Assembly (NCBI RefSeq): GCF_029168315.1
Contig: NZ_JARGYD010000006.1
Span: 62,001-126,000, forward strand
DNA length: 64,000 nt
Origin: Psychromarinibacter halotolerans
GTDB lineage: Bacteria; Pseudomonadota; Alphaproteobacteria; Rhodobacterales; Rhodobacteraceae
Direction: 5' to 3'
Below, one piece after another: positions 34,592 through 43,236 of this stretch. The first letter of the stretch is position 1. Each line of letters begins with the position of its first letter. A program made the position numbers and the translations under genes. The notes under the pieces are model-generated. The model saw nothing but the letters and a program-made list of their open reading frames with translations, searched no databases and was not told the DNA's origin.

Positions 34592-35527
34592 ATGGGTATT
34601 GAAATCAACGAAATGGCTGGCGCGGACTCGACGAGTTCCCAGAGCGAAGGCTCAACGCAAGACGACTTTGTCTACAACGTGTACGTCGAAGAGGGCGAAA
34701 GCGTCACGCTGACGGGAGACTGGGACAATTCCCTTGATCGTGATGGTCAGACTGGGAATGGGGACGGCCAGTATACCGTAATGAGCGGCCTGCCCAGCTT
34801 TGGCAGCTTCTCCCTCAGTTCGACCGATGGCGCCATGAGCTGGAGCTTTACCTACGACGATCTTGTCGCAAATGGCGGCACCACGCAGCAGGTCGTCTTT
34901 ACGGTTCAGGGGCAACATGACTACGGCGGTATCGATACCGACACCGTGACGGTCAACATCACTTGCTTCGTCACCGGCACCCGCATCTCGACGCCGCAGG
35001 GCGACCGCAAGGTCGAGGATCTGCGCATCGGTGATAGCGTCACCACCGCCGACGGGCGCGAGGTTGCGATCCGCTGGATCGGCCGTCAGCACATCGACAA
35101 CAACGTTTTCCTGCCACAGACGCAGTGCCCGGTCGTGATCTCGGCGGGTGCGCTGGGGCAGGGGCTGCCGAACCGCGATCTGTACCTGTCGGCCGACCAC
35201 GCGATGGTGCTGGACGGTCTGATGATCACGGCAGGCGCGCTGGTGAACGACAGCACGATCCGTTTCGTGCACCGGGCCGACATGCCGCGTGCGTTCACCT
35301 ATTTCCACATCGAGACCGAGGCGCACGACGTGGTGTTGGCCAACGGTGCCGCATCGGAAACCTATGTGGATGAGCGTGACCGCGCGAACTTCGACAACTA
35401 CGCGGAATACGTGGCGCTGTACGGCGACGCGCGGACGATCACCGAGATCGACATGCCCCGCATCTCGACCGCGCGTTTGGTGCCCGCCGTCATCCAGCAC
35501 CGGCTGGCGACCCCGATCGCGGCCTAG
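34592..35527 (+). CDS. Hint-domain protein with cadherin-like N-terminus, single lysine
   Basis: A 311-residue acidic protein. Residues about 25-123 resemble a cadherin-like/VCBS beta-sandwich (VYVEEGESVTLTGDW, DTVTVNIT). A Hint (hedgehog/intein) domain starts at Cys125 (CFVTGTRISTPQGDRKVEDL) with the later HIETEAHDVVLANGAASETY block. Such Hint proteins are frequent in Rhodobacteraceae and usually thought to be secreted; no Sec signal is visible. Lys140 is the only lysine in the chain, and the upstream gene is a lysine acyltransferase. AAGGAGAGAGCAGG is the ribosome site. A second Hint gene is at 46.8-47.7 kb. Confidence 0.88.
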   Translation: MGIEINEMAGADSTSSQSEGSTQDDFVYNVYVEEGESVTLTGDWDNSLDRDGQTGNGDGQYTVMSGLPSFGSFSLSSTDGAMSWSFTYDDLVANGGTTQQVVFTVQGQHDYGGIDTDTVTVNITCFVTGTRISTPQGDRKVEDLRIGDSVTTADGREVAIRWIGRQHIDNNVFLPQTQCPVVISAGALGQGLPNRDLYLSADHAMVLDGLMITAGALVNDSTIRFVHRADMPRAFTYFHIETEAHDVVLANGAASETYVDERDRANFDNYAEYVALYGDARTITEIDMPRISTARLVPAVIQHRLATPIAA

Positions 35528-35550
35528 GGCGGTCCGGCTTTTTGCACGAC

Positions 35551-35582
35551 AAGGCCCCGCGTCCGATGACGCGGGGCCTTTT
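35551..35582 (+). terminator. Intrinsic terminator after the Hint gene
   Basis: AAGGCCCCGCGTC and GACGCGGGGCCTT form a 13-bp stem with loop CGAT followed by T residues, 24 bases after the Hint stop codon. It closes the acyltransferase/Hint unit. Confidence 0.88.
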
Positions 35583-35587
35583 ACGTG

Positions 35588-35848
35588 TCACCGCCCGAAC
35601 AGGATCGCGTCGGCGTCGGGACGATCTGCGTGATGGATCACCCGCACGTTTTCCCGCCGCCAGACGGTGGCGTCGGGCGTGCTTTCTTGCGGGCAGGTGT
35701 CAAAGCCCACGTCCCGCAGCAGATAGGGCGGCAGGGTGCCCAGATTGGCGTAAGGGTCTTCGGTGGGGGCAGGTTTCCTGCGCCATCCGAGCGGCCATGC
35801 ACGAAGAAGACGGGCGAAGGCGGTTGGCGGGTGTATCGCGTCTGTCAT
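35588..35848 (-). CDS. Small hypothetical protein divergent from LysR
   Basis: An 86-residue protein if the ATG at 35848 (GGGATAA upstream) is used; the frame is open to an ATG at 35917. It has a basic stretch (LLRAWPLGWRRKPAP). Then comes YANLGTLPPYLLRDVGFD, loosely like the LLRDIGL end of DUF1127 proteins. The C-terminus (WRRENVRVIHHADRPD) is unfamiliar. It diverges from a GcvA-like LysR gene and may be its target, as divergent LysR partners often are. Function unknown. Confidence 0.55.
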   Translation of the reverse strand: MTDAIHPPTAFARLLRAWPLGWRRKPAPTEDPYANLGTLPPYLLRDVGFDTCPQESTPDATVWRRENVRVIHHADRPDADAILFGR

Positions 35849-35962
35849 GGCATTATCCCATTTCATTATGTTGGGTGCCATTGGGATACCTGGGCACCGG
35901 GCTATGCAGCAAACCACTTAATCGGATAGTATGGGTCAGGAAACCTGATCCATGAGGCCGTC

Positions 35963-36916
35963 ATGCGCCTGCCGCCCCTGAATGCCCTGCGTGCTTTCGA
36001 GGCCGCCGCCCGCCACGAAGGCTATATTGCCGCCGCCGAGGAGCTGCACGTCACGCGCGGCGCGATTAGCCGGCATATCAAGCTGTTGGAGGATCACCTT
36101 GGCGTTCAGCTGTTCCGCCGCCACGCGAAAGGCGTCGCCCTGACAGAGGCGGGGCGGAACCTTCAGCCGGTGCTGGAACGCGCGTTTTTCGACATCGCCA
36201 CCGGTGTTGAACGGATCTCACGCGATGCGCAGGAGCTTCGCATCCTGTGCCCGCCCGCGACATCTTTGCGGTGGCTGATGCCGCGTCTGGACGACTTCCG
36301 CACCTGCCACCCGGACATTCGGGTGCGGTTGACGACCGATTTCCATACGCCGTCGGGGTTCGACAATACCGAGTATGATATCGGCTTTTCGGTCTCGAAC
36401 TGGCCGCGCAACGACGCTCGCATCGCGGTCGAGCCGTTATTTCCGGTGATAATGACACCCGTCTGCACCCCCGCGCTGGCAGAAAGCCTGCGCGCTTCGG
36501 GGCCAGAGGGGCTGGCCGACACCACGCTTCTTCACGACACGCCGCGGCGCACCGACTGGCGCGACTGGCTGGCGACCTTCCCGGTGAGTGGCGTTTCCGA
36601 GACAACGGGCGATACGTTTCCGAACCTCGACATGGCGGTGAAGGCGGCGGTGATTGGGGCCGGGGTGGTGATGGCCGATCTTGCGCTGTGCCGCGACGAG
36701 CTCGAGTCCGGCGCGCTTGTGGCGCCCTTCCCGGATTTGGCCTGTCAGGCCAGCTATGGCGACGTCTGTCTTGTCGGGGAACGAAGCCGGTGGGAGGACC
36801 CGAAGGTCCGCCTGTTCCGCGACTGGGCCCGGAAGGCGGCGCAGGCCGACCGCGATCGGCTGCAACACGCTGACGCCGGGTCGGGCATGGAACGCGGGGC
36901 CAAGGGCCTGCGTTGA
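35963..36916 (+). CDS. LysR-family regulator, GcvA-like
   Basis: Transcription regulator of 317 residues. It starts with the GcvA-type block LPPLNALRAFEAAARHEGYIAAAEELHVTRGAISRHIKLLE. An effector domain follows with the CPPATSLRWLMPRLDDF motif seen in this subgroup. Similar regulators control amino acid or beta-lactamase genes; the ligand is unknown. The C-terminal 30 residues are an unconserved tail. It diverges from the hypothetical at 35588-35848, and a small disordered protein follows. Confidence 0.9.
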   Translation: MRLPPLNALRAFEAAARHEGYIAAAEELHVTRGAISRHIKLLEDHLGVQLFRRHAKGVALTEAGRNLQPVLERAFFDIATGVERISRDAQELRILCPPATSLRWLMPRLDDFRTCHPDIRVRLTTDFHTPSGFDNTEYDIGFSVSNWPRNDARIAVEPLFPVIMTPVCTPALAESLRASGPEGLADTTLLHDTPRRTDWRDWLATFPVSGVSETTGDTFPNLDMAVKAAVIGAGVVMADLALCRDELESGALVAPFPDLACQASYGDVCLVGERSRWEDPKVRLFRDWARKAAQADRDRLQHADAGSGMERGAKGLR

Positions 36917-36941
36917 CCTCCAAAGCAAAGGAGGAACCGAT

Positions 36942-37172
36942 ATGGCAGAGCGTGCAAGATCCAAGGACGGGCACCGCGAGACCGAGGAGATCCTCGGCCA
37001 GAAGCCCGAAGAAATGAGCCCCGCACCGACCGAACAAGGCCGGAACGGCGGCGAAATCCAGCGCAAGGTCGGCACCCGTGATGAAGGCAAGCGGTATGAC
37101 GAGACCTCGGCCGGGAACACCCGCCCGCTGGCGCAGGATCAAAACGGCAGCGGCGACAAGGAGAAGGTGTAG
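36942..37172 (+). CDS. Small disordered hydrophilic protein
   Basis: A 76-residue protein, almost entirely polar and charged (EEILGQKPEEMSPAPTEQGR, then Gly/Asn/Lys-rich), with no predicted fold. AAAGGAGGAACC before the ATG is an excellent ribosome site. Its TAG stop shares a base with the GTG start of the host-attachment gene, so the two are probably co-translated. I do not recognise a family. Confidence 0.68.
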   Translation: MAERARSKDGHRETEEILGQKPEEMSPAPTEQGRNGGEIQRKVGTRDEGKRYDETSAGNTRPLAQDQNGSGDKEKV

Positions 37173-37621
37173 TGACCCATATCCGTAAAGGCACATGGGT
37201 GCTGATCGCCGATGGCGAGAAGGCGCTGTTTCTGCGGAACGATCTGGACGAGGAAAACCTCGACCTGAACGTCGTGCGCATCGAAGAGCAGGATAATCCG
37301 TCGGACCGCGAACAGTCGGCCAACCGCCCCGGTCGTATGCAGGACACGGGCGTCGGCCAGCGGTCTGCGCTGGACGACACCGACTGGCATGAACTGGCCA
37401 AGGAACGCTTCGCCGACGATCTGGCGGACATCCTGTATAAGCAGGCGCACAAGGGCCGGTTCGACGAGATCGTCATCTGCGCGGCTCCGAAAACCTTGGG
37501 CGAGATTCGTGACAAGCTGCACAAGGAAGTCGCCAGCAAGGTGATCGCAGAGATCCCGAAAGATCTGACCAATCATCCGCTCGACAAGGTCGAGCAGATG
37601 CTTTCGACCGAACTGGCCTGA
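37172..37621 (+). CDS. Host-attachment family protein
   Basis: A 149-residue protein of the family named after an Agrobacterium protein required for attachment to host cells; it resembles a degenerate release factor (baeRF) domain. Diagnostic parts are TWVLIADGEKALFLRN near the N-terminus, the GRMQDTGVGQRSALDDTDWHE loop, FADDLADILYKQAHKGRFDEIVICAAPKTLGEIR and KDLTNHPLDKVEQML. It starts with GTG overlapping the upstream stop; AAGGAG lies about 10 bases before. The molecular role is not established. No signal peptide is present. Confidence 0.85.
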   Translation: MTHIRKGTWVLIADGEKALFLRNDLDEENLDLNVVRIEEQDNPSDREQSANRPGRMQDTGVGQRSALDDTDWHELAKERFADDLADILYKQAHKGRFDEIVICAAPKTLGEIRDKLHKEVASKVIAEIPKDLTNHPLDKVEQMLSTELA

Positions 37622-37695
37622 CGCTGGGTCGCCCCCGGGCGAAGGGTTGACATCGCCGCCCCGGATGCGCCTGTGGCGCGCAAACGGAGGCGGCG

Positions 37696-38637
37696 ATGTC
37701 GGACGATACGAAAGGCGTGATCGCGGTAGCGGTCGCGTCGATCCTTTGGGGCCTTGTGCCCATCTACTACAAGCTGCTGGCCCATATTCCGCCGCTGGAA
37801 GTGTTGGCGCATCGCACGATCTGGTCGCTGGTGTTCTTCGGTCTCGTTCTGATGATTCAGGGCCGCCTTGCCGAGGTTCGGGCGCTGCTGGCGCACCGCG
37901 CCGGGCTGATTGCCATCGCGGCGGCGGCTCTTCTGATTTCCTGCAACTGGCTGCTGTTCATCTACGCGGTACAAATTGACCGCGTGACCGAGGCGTCGCT
38001 GGGCTATTACATCATGCCGCTGCTGTCGGTCGTGCTGGGCATGGTCTTTTTCGGCGAAAAGCTTAACCGCACGCAGGCGGTCGCGGTCCTTCTGGCGGCG
38101 GCGGGCGTGTCTGTGCTGACATGGGGGCTGGGGGCCGCGCCGTGGATCTCGATCGGGCTGGCGTCGCTGTTCGGGCTGTACGGCGCGATCAAGAAATACG
38201 TGGACGCCGGGCCCGTGGTGTCGGTGTCGGTCGAGGTTCTGCTGCTGGTGCCGCTGGCCATTCTGTGGCTGTGGGGCGTGCACACGCAGGGCTGGACCGG
38301 TCTGACGGGGCGCGCGCTGGGCATCTTCGGGCGTGACTGGATGGACAGCCTGCTGCTGATGGTGTCAGGACCGCTGACCGCGATCCCGCTGATCCTGTTT
38401 TCCTATGCCGCACGGCGCGTGCGGCTGTCGACCGTCGGGCTGGTGCAGTACCTGAACCCGACGCTGCAATTCCTTGTCGCCGTGGTCCTGTTCGCCGAGC
38501 CCTTCACCAAGTGGCACGCCATCGCCTTCCCGATGATCTGGGTGGCGCTGGCGATTTACTCGGTCTGGGCGGTGCGTCAGGAAAGGTCGGCGCGCAGGGC
38601 CGCGACCAGTTCGTCCACGGTGTCGACCACAACGTAG
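37696..38637 (+). CDS. rarD: RarD-type EamA transporter
   Basis: Ten-helix inner-membrane protein of the drug/metabolite transporter superfamily. The 313-residue protein starts KGVIAVAVASILWGLVPIYYKLL and has HRTIWSL, NWLLFIYAVQ, ASLGYYIMPLLSVVLGMVFFGEKL and GLVQYLNPTLQFL, the RarD pattern. The substrate is unknown. Its last 20 codons (a Ser/Thr/Ala tail) overlap the 3' end of the convergent LOG gene by 61 bases. Confidence 0.92.
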   Translation: MSDDTKGVIAVAVASILWGLVPIYYKLLAHIPPLEVLAHRTIWSLVFFGLVLMIQGRLAEVRALLAHRAGLIAIAAAALLISCNWLLFIYAVQIDRVTEASLGYYIMPLLSVVLGMVFFGEKLNRTQAVAVLLAAAGVSVLTWGLGAAPWISIGLASLFGLYGAIKKYVDAGPVVSVSVEVLLLVPLAILWLWGVHTQGWTGLTGRALGIFGRDWMDSLLLMVSGPLTAIPLILFSYAARRVRLSTVGLVQYLNPTLQFLVAVVLFAEPFTKWHAIAFPMIWVALAIYSVWAVRQERSARRAATSSSTVSTTT

Positions 38638-39131
38638 AAGTCCCGCAGCGATTTGTCGGCGAAGCCCTCGTTGATCGTCTGTTCGATCAGGGCGAGCAGC
38701 GGCTGCCAATAGCCCTCGATATCGACAAGGTAGATGGGCTTGGCGTGCAGCGTCAGCTGGCGCCATGTCAGCACCTCGAAGAACTCGTCCAGCGATCCGG
38801 CGCCGCCGGGCAGCACGACGATCGCATCCGAGTTCATGAACATGACTTTCTTACGCTCGTGCATGTTCTCGGTGATGATGAAGCTGCCAAGATCGCGCTT
38901 CGCCATTTCGCGCGCCAGCAGGTGCACCGGGATCACCCCGAAGGTCGATCCGCCCGCATCCTGCGCCGCGCGCGACACCGCGCCCATCAGGCCGACATCG
39001 CCGGCGCCATAGACCAGACGCCAGCCTTCCTTGGCCATCTGTTGGCCAAGATCGGTGGCCGATTGCACGTATTCGGGTTTCGCGCCGTTGCGTGAGCCGC
39101 AAAAGACACAGACGGAATGGGGAACGGACAC
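38577..39131 (-). CDS. LOG-family protein (nucleotide 5'-monophosphate N-glycosidase type)
   Basis: Rossmann-fold protein of 184 residues in the family of cytokinin-activating LONELY GUY phosphoribohydrolases, which in bacteria split nucleoside monophosphates to base and ribose 5-phosphate. The motifs are VCVFCGSRNGAKPEY, LVYGAGDVGLMGAVSRAA, MHERKKVMF and PGGAGSLDEFFEVLTWRQL (the PGGxGTxxE site with Ser for Thr). The GTG at 39131 with GAGGG upstream is the chosen start. It converges on and overlaps rarD. Confidence 0.9.
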   Translation of the reverse strand: MSVPHSVCVFCGSRNGAKPEYVQSATDLGQQMAKEGWRLVYGAGDVGLMGAVSRAAQDAGGSTFGVIPVHLLAREMAKRDLGSFIITENMHERKKVMFMNSDAIVVLPGGAGSLDEFFEVLTWRQLTLHAKPIYLVDIEGYWQPLLALIEQTINEGFADKSLRDFYVVVDTVDELVAALRADLS

Positions 39132-39232
39132 CAGATATAGCCCTCGCAGCAATGGGTTTTGACCACAGATAGCCGGGTTGATAGGATCGCTCAACCGCCC
39201 GACGGGGGTGCCGGGCGGTGTTGGAGAGAGAA

Positions 39233-41086
39233 ATGCTGACAAGGATCGGTTCTTTGGTCGGTGGGGGGCGCGCGGCGGGTGCTGTGATCGTTGCGCTGGT
39301 TGCCGCTGCACTTGGTTATGGCGGCTGGCAGCTTGCCGGTCCCGAGGCGGATCCAGAGGCGGGCCCAGACGGCGACATCGCGGGGGTCGAAGCGCCGGAC
39401 GCCGAGACGCCCGATCCCGACACGTCCGCTTCCGAAAGCTCTGACGACGCGTCAGACAGCGCGCCCGAGACGGTGGCAGACGTCGCGCCGGATGAGGCGC
39501 CCGAGACCGTGCCGGAAACCCCCGAACTTCCCGAAGCGGCAGCGCCCGAGCCGCCGGTGTTCGACGTGGTCCGCGTCGACGCCGATGGCAACGCCCTGAT
39601 CGCGGGCCGCGCGATGCCCAACGCAGAGGTGTCGGTTCTGCTGGACGGGGTCGAGGTGTCGAAGACGCCTGCGGGGTCGGACGGCAACTTCGTGTCGATG
39701 TTCTCGGTCCCGCCTGCGGACGTGCCGCGGGTGATGAGCCTTGAGATGCAGTCAGAGGGAGAGGACAAGATCCCGTCCTCTGCCACGGTGATTCTGCAAC
39801 CCGCGCCCAACGGCGCCGCGCCCGAGGTGGCGGGGCTGCCCGAGGCTGACGGGGCTGACCCCGATGCCGACACGCCCGACGCGGATGTCGCCGAAGCGCC
39901 CGCGTCGGACGGTACTGCGCCCGTTCCGGATGACAGCACGCCGACAGGCGACGCGCCTGAATTTGCCGGGGCGCCCGAAGGGGCAGAGCCTCCGGCGCAG
40001 GACGGTGAAACGGCGGATGTGGCTGATCCCGATGCGCCCGAGGCGACCGAACTGGCCGAGGCCGATATGTCCGGCGATGACCCCGCTGCCGCGACCGAGG
40101 ATGGCGCCGGGGACAGCGATCTTGTCGGCACGGTGGCGCGCGGGCTGGCTGTCGGGGCCGGAGCCGCTGCGGACGCCGTTGTGGACGGTTTGACCGGAAT
40201 GACGGACGCAATCCCGGACGGGACGGACACCGACACCGAGACGGCCGATAGCGCCGACCCGGCCGAGGGCGACGCCGAGGCGGTGGACACCGCACAGGAT
40301 GCCGACGCGCCCGATGGCGACGCTGCCCCTGTCGAGACGGCAGAGGACGCCGACGCACCCGGCACCGACACCGCGCCGGTCGAGACCGTCGAAGCGCCCG
40401 AGACGCCCGAGCTTGACGCGCCCGAGGCGGTTGCCGCAGGCGAAGGTCCGGTGGTGCCCGACGCGGGCGAGGCGCCCGACGTGCCCGCCGCGCCGTCCGT
40501 GCTGTTGGCCGACGACACCGGCATCCGCGTGTTGCAGTCCGGCGGCGCCGAAACCCGGCCCAATCCCACCGTCGAGATCGACACGATCACCTACGACCCC
40601 GAGGGCGAAGTCGCCGTCGGCGGGCGCGGCGGCAGCGGTGGCTTCGTGCGGCTTTACCTCGACAACCGGCCGATCAAGACCACCGAGATCGGTGTCGACG
40701 GCCAGTGGTCGATGGATCTGCCCGACATCGACACCGGGCTTTACACCCTGCGCGTCGACGAGTTGGACGCGGACGGCGAGGTCGTCTCGCGGGTCGAAAC
40801 TCCGTTCAAGCGCGAAGAGCCGGAGCTTCTTGCGGCGCTTGAAACCTCGCGCGACGGGGATGCCACCGGCGATGGCGACGGCGACGGCGACGGCGACGGC
40901 ACCGCGACAGCTTCGGCGCCACGGCCCGAACTGCTGACGGTTCAGCCGGGGAATACGCTGTGGGGCATCGCCTCGACCCGCTATGGCGACGGGATGCTGT
41001 ACGTGCGCGTGTTCGAGGCGAACAAGGAACGCATCCGCGATCCGCACTGGATTTATCCCGGACAGGTGTTCGCGATCCCCGAGTGA
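39233..41086 (+). CDS. Large acidic LysM-domain envelope protein
   Basis: A 617-residue protein with one N-terminal membrane helix or uncleaved signal (AGAVIVALVAAALGYGGWQL). Low-complexity Asp/Ala/Pro/Glu sequence surrounds one beta-rich domain near 110-190 (FDVVRVDADGNALIAGRAMPN) and another near 455-535 (VRLYLDNRPIKTTEIGVDG). The chain ends with a LysM domain, LLTVQPGNTLWGIASTRYGDG, that should bind peptidoglycan. A (GGCGAC)n microsatellite just before LysM encodes Asp-Gly repeats. GGAGAGAG precedes the ATG. It diverges from the LOG gene. Confidence 0.88.
   Translation: MLTRIGSLVGGGRAAGAVIVALVAAALGYGGWQLAGPEADPEAGPDGDIAGVEAPDAETPDPDTSASESSDDASDSAPETVADVAPDEAPETVPETPELPEAAAPEPPVFDVVRVDADGNALIAGRAMPNAEVSVLLDGVEVSKTPAGSDGNFVSMFSVPPADVPRVMSLEMQSEGEDKIPSSATVILQPAPNGAAPEVAGLPEADGADPDADTPDADVAEAPASDGTAPVPDDSTPTGDAPEFAGAPEGAEPPAQDGETADVADPDAPEATELAEADMSGDDPAAATEDGAGDSDLVGTVARGLAVGAGAAADAVVDGLTGMTDAIPDGTDTDTETADSADPAEGDAEAVDTAQDADAPDGDAAPVETAEDADAPGTDTAPVETVEAPETPELDAPEAVAAGEGPVVPDAGEAPDVPAAPSVLLADDTGIRVLQSGGAETRPNPTVEIDTITYDPEGEVAVGGRGGSGGFVRLYLDNRPIKTTEIGVDGQWSMDLPDIDTGLYTLRVDELDADGEVVSRVETPFKREEPELLAALETSRDGDATGDGDGDGDGDGTATASAPRPELLTVQPGNTLWGIASTRYGDGMLYVRVFEANKERIRDPHWIYPGQVFAIPE
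40872..40900 (+). repeat. GGCGAC hexanucleotide microsatellite inside the LysM gene
   Basis: Four exact GGCGAC units preceded by GATGGCGAC encode alternating Asp and Gly. Copy-number changes would keep the frame and only alter the length of the linker before the LysM domain. Confidence 0.85.
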
Positions 41087-41225
41087 GACATGGCCTGCGG
41101 TCAGGCTTCGTTCATGCTACGGTCGGGCCCGTGCGCTGGCTGCGGGGGCCATCTATTGGCGTGCGGGCTGGTCAATCACGTCTTCGGCACCTACGTAGGA
41201 CTGTCCCACGCGCCAAGGAAGCCCG

Positions 41226-43145
41226 ATGCCACCTAGCAAAATGACCGATTGGAATGCCCCCGAAGCCCGCCGCAGCGGGATGAACGTGGTGGTGAAGGTG
41301 GCGCCGTACCTTTGGCCGGACGACAAGCCGTGGGTAAAGCGGCGCGTGGTGGTGGCGCTTTTAATGCTGCTGGTCGCCAAGCTGATCGCCGTGGGCACGC
41401 CTTTCTTCTACAAGGCCGCCGTCGACTCTTTGTCGGGGGACACTGACAACGCCGCTGTCTGGCTGGCGATCGGGGCGGTGGGCCTGACCGTGGCCTATGG
41501 CATGGCCCGGCTGATGAACGTGGGGTTTCAACAGCTGCGCGACGTCGTCTTCGCTGCCGTGGGCCAGCGCGCCCTGCGGCAACTGGCGCTGGAGACGTTC
41601 CAGCACATGCACGCCCTGAGCCTGCGCTATCACATCACCCGCAAGACCGGCGGTCTGAGCCGCATCATCGAACGCGGTGTGAAGGGCGTCGAGTTCCTGC
41701 TGCGCTTCCTGTTGTTCTCGATCGGGCCGCTGCTGTTGGAACTGCTGCTGATCGCGGTGGTGCTCGCCGTGGTTTTCGACATGTGGTACCTCGCCGTCGT
41801 TTTCGTGACGATCGGTCTGTACATCTGGTTCACCTTCAAGGTGACCGAATGGCGGGTGAAGATCCGCAAGCAGATGAACGATCAGGACACCGACGCGAAC
41901 CAGAAGGCGATCGACAGCCTGCTGAACTTCGAGACGGTGAAATACTTCGGCGCCGAGCGCCGCGAGGCGACACGGTACGACGGGGCGATGGCGGGCTATG
42001 AACAAGCGGCGCTGAAGACCTCGTACTCGCTGGCGTTCCTGAACTTCGGCCAGTCGCTGCTGATCACCGCGGGGCTGGTGATCGTGATGGTCATGGCCGC
42101 CGTGGGCGTGCAGAACGGCAGCCTGACGGTCGGCGATTTCGTCATGGTCAACGCCTACATGATCCAGATCACCATGCCGCTGAACTTCCTCGGCACCGTC
42201 TACCGCGAGATCCGGCAGGCGATGATCGACATGTCCGAGATGTTCGACCTGCTGGAACAGCCCGCCGAGGTGAAGGATGCCCCCGACGCCAAGCCACTGG
42301 CCGTGACCGGCGGCGAGGTTGTGCTGGACGACGTCCGCTTCGGCTATGACCCCGAGCGCCCGGTGCTGAAGGGCGTGTCGATCCGCGTCGGCGCGGGCGA
42401 GACGGTGGCCATCGTCGGCCCGTCCGGGTCCGGCAAGTCGACCATCGGACGGCTGCTGTTCCGGTTCTACGACGTCACCGGCGGGGCGATCCGGATCGAC
42501 GGGCAGGACCTGCGCGCCGTCACGCAGGAAAGCCTGCACGCGCAGATCGGCGTGGTGCCGCAGGACACGGTGCTGTTCAACGACTCGATCCTGTACAACA
42601 TCGCTTACGGCCGCCCCGACGCCACGCGCGACGAGATCGAGGCCGCCGCGCGTGCCGCGAAGATCCATGACTTCATCCGCTCGCTGCCGGAAGGCTATGA
42701 CACGCAGGTGGGCGAGCGCGGTCTGAAGCTGTCGGGCGGCGAGAAGCAGCGCGTCGGCATCGCCCGCACGCTGCTGAAGAACCCGCCGATCCTGCTGCTG
42801 GACGAGGCCACCAGTGCGCTGGACACCGAGACCGAACGCGACATCCAGTCCGAGCTGAAGGCGATGGGCGAGGGGCGCACGGTGGTCACCATCGCGCACC
42901 GCCTGTCCACCATCGCCGATGCCGACCGCATCGTGGTGTTGGTGAAGGGCGAGATCGTCGAGGAAGGCACCCACGCCGAATTGCTGGCGGCAAACGGACG
43001 CTATGCGTCGCTTTGGTCGCGGCAGGCCGCCGAGCTCCCGGACGACGAACCGCGTCTGGCGCATCCCGGAAAGGATATCCCGGACCCGGCGGACGAGGGC
43101 ATGGTTCCCGCTGACGGCTCGTGGCGATGGGTGGACGAATCCTGA
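41226..43145 (+). CDS. Atm1-type ABC exporter
   Basis: Half-size ABC exporter of 639 residues with a fused permease (about 35-330, six helices) and ATPase. It resembles the mitochondrial/bacterial Atm1 group that exports glutathione conjugates and supports metal detoxification or Fe-S assembly. Marks are RHITRKTGGLSRIIERG-like text (YHITRKTGGLSRIIERGVKG), SLLNFETVKYF, Walker A GPSGSGKST, signature LSGGEKQRVGIA and the DEATSALD loop. AAGGA lies upstream of the ATG at 41226. The neighbours give no substrate hint. Confidence 0.93.
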   Translation: MPPSKMTDWNAPEARRSGMNVVVKVAPYLWPDDKPWVKRRVVVALLMLLVAKLIAVGTPFFYKAAVDSLSGDTDNAAVWLAIGAVGLTVAYGMARLMNVGFQQLRDVVFAAVGQRALRQLALETFQHMHALSLRYHITRKTGGLSRIIERGVKGVEFLLRFLLFSIGPLLLELLLIAVVLAVVFDMWYLAVVFVTIGLYIWFTFKVTEWRVKIRKQMNDQDTDANQKAIDSLLNFETVKYFGAERREATRYDGAMAGYEQAALKTSYSLAFLNFGQSLLITAGLVIVMVMAAVGVQNGSLTVGDFVMVNAYMIQITMPLNFLGTVYREIRQAMIDMSEMFDLLEQPAEVKDAPDAKPLAVTGGEVVLDDVRFGYDPERPVLKGVSIRVGAGETVAIVGPSGSGKSTIGRLLFRFYDVTGGAIRIDGQDLRAVTQESLHAQIGVVPQDTVLFNDSILYNIAYGRPDATRDEIEAAARAAKIHDFIRSLPEGYDTQVGERGLKLSGGEKQRVGIARTLLKNPPILLLDEATSALDTETERDIQSELKAMGEGRTVVTIAHRLSTIADADRIVVLVKGEIVEEGTHAELLAANGRYASLWSRQAAELPDDEPRLAHPGKDIPDPADEGMVPADGSWRWVDES

Positions 43146-43236
43146 CAGGCGGCAATCACGTGCTTTGCGCATGTATTTCGCTTGCCCCAACGTCGCGCTG
43201 CTTCTAAGGGGGGACCAAGTTTCAAGGACCGCCCCG

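Noticed and set aside
33156..35527. A complete RTX toxin operon around the HlyC-like gene
   Set aside because: No glycine-rich nonapeptide repeats and no type I secretion ABC or adaptor genes are found nearby; the ABC protein at 41.2 kb is of the Atm1 type.
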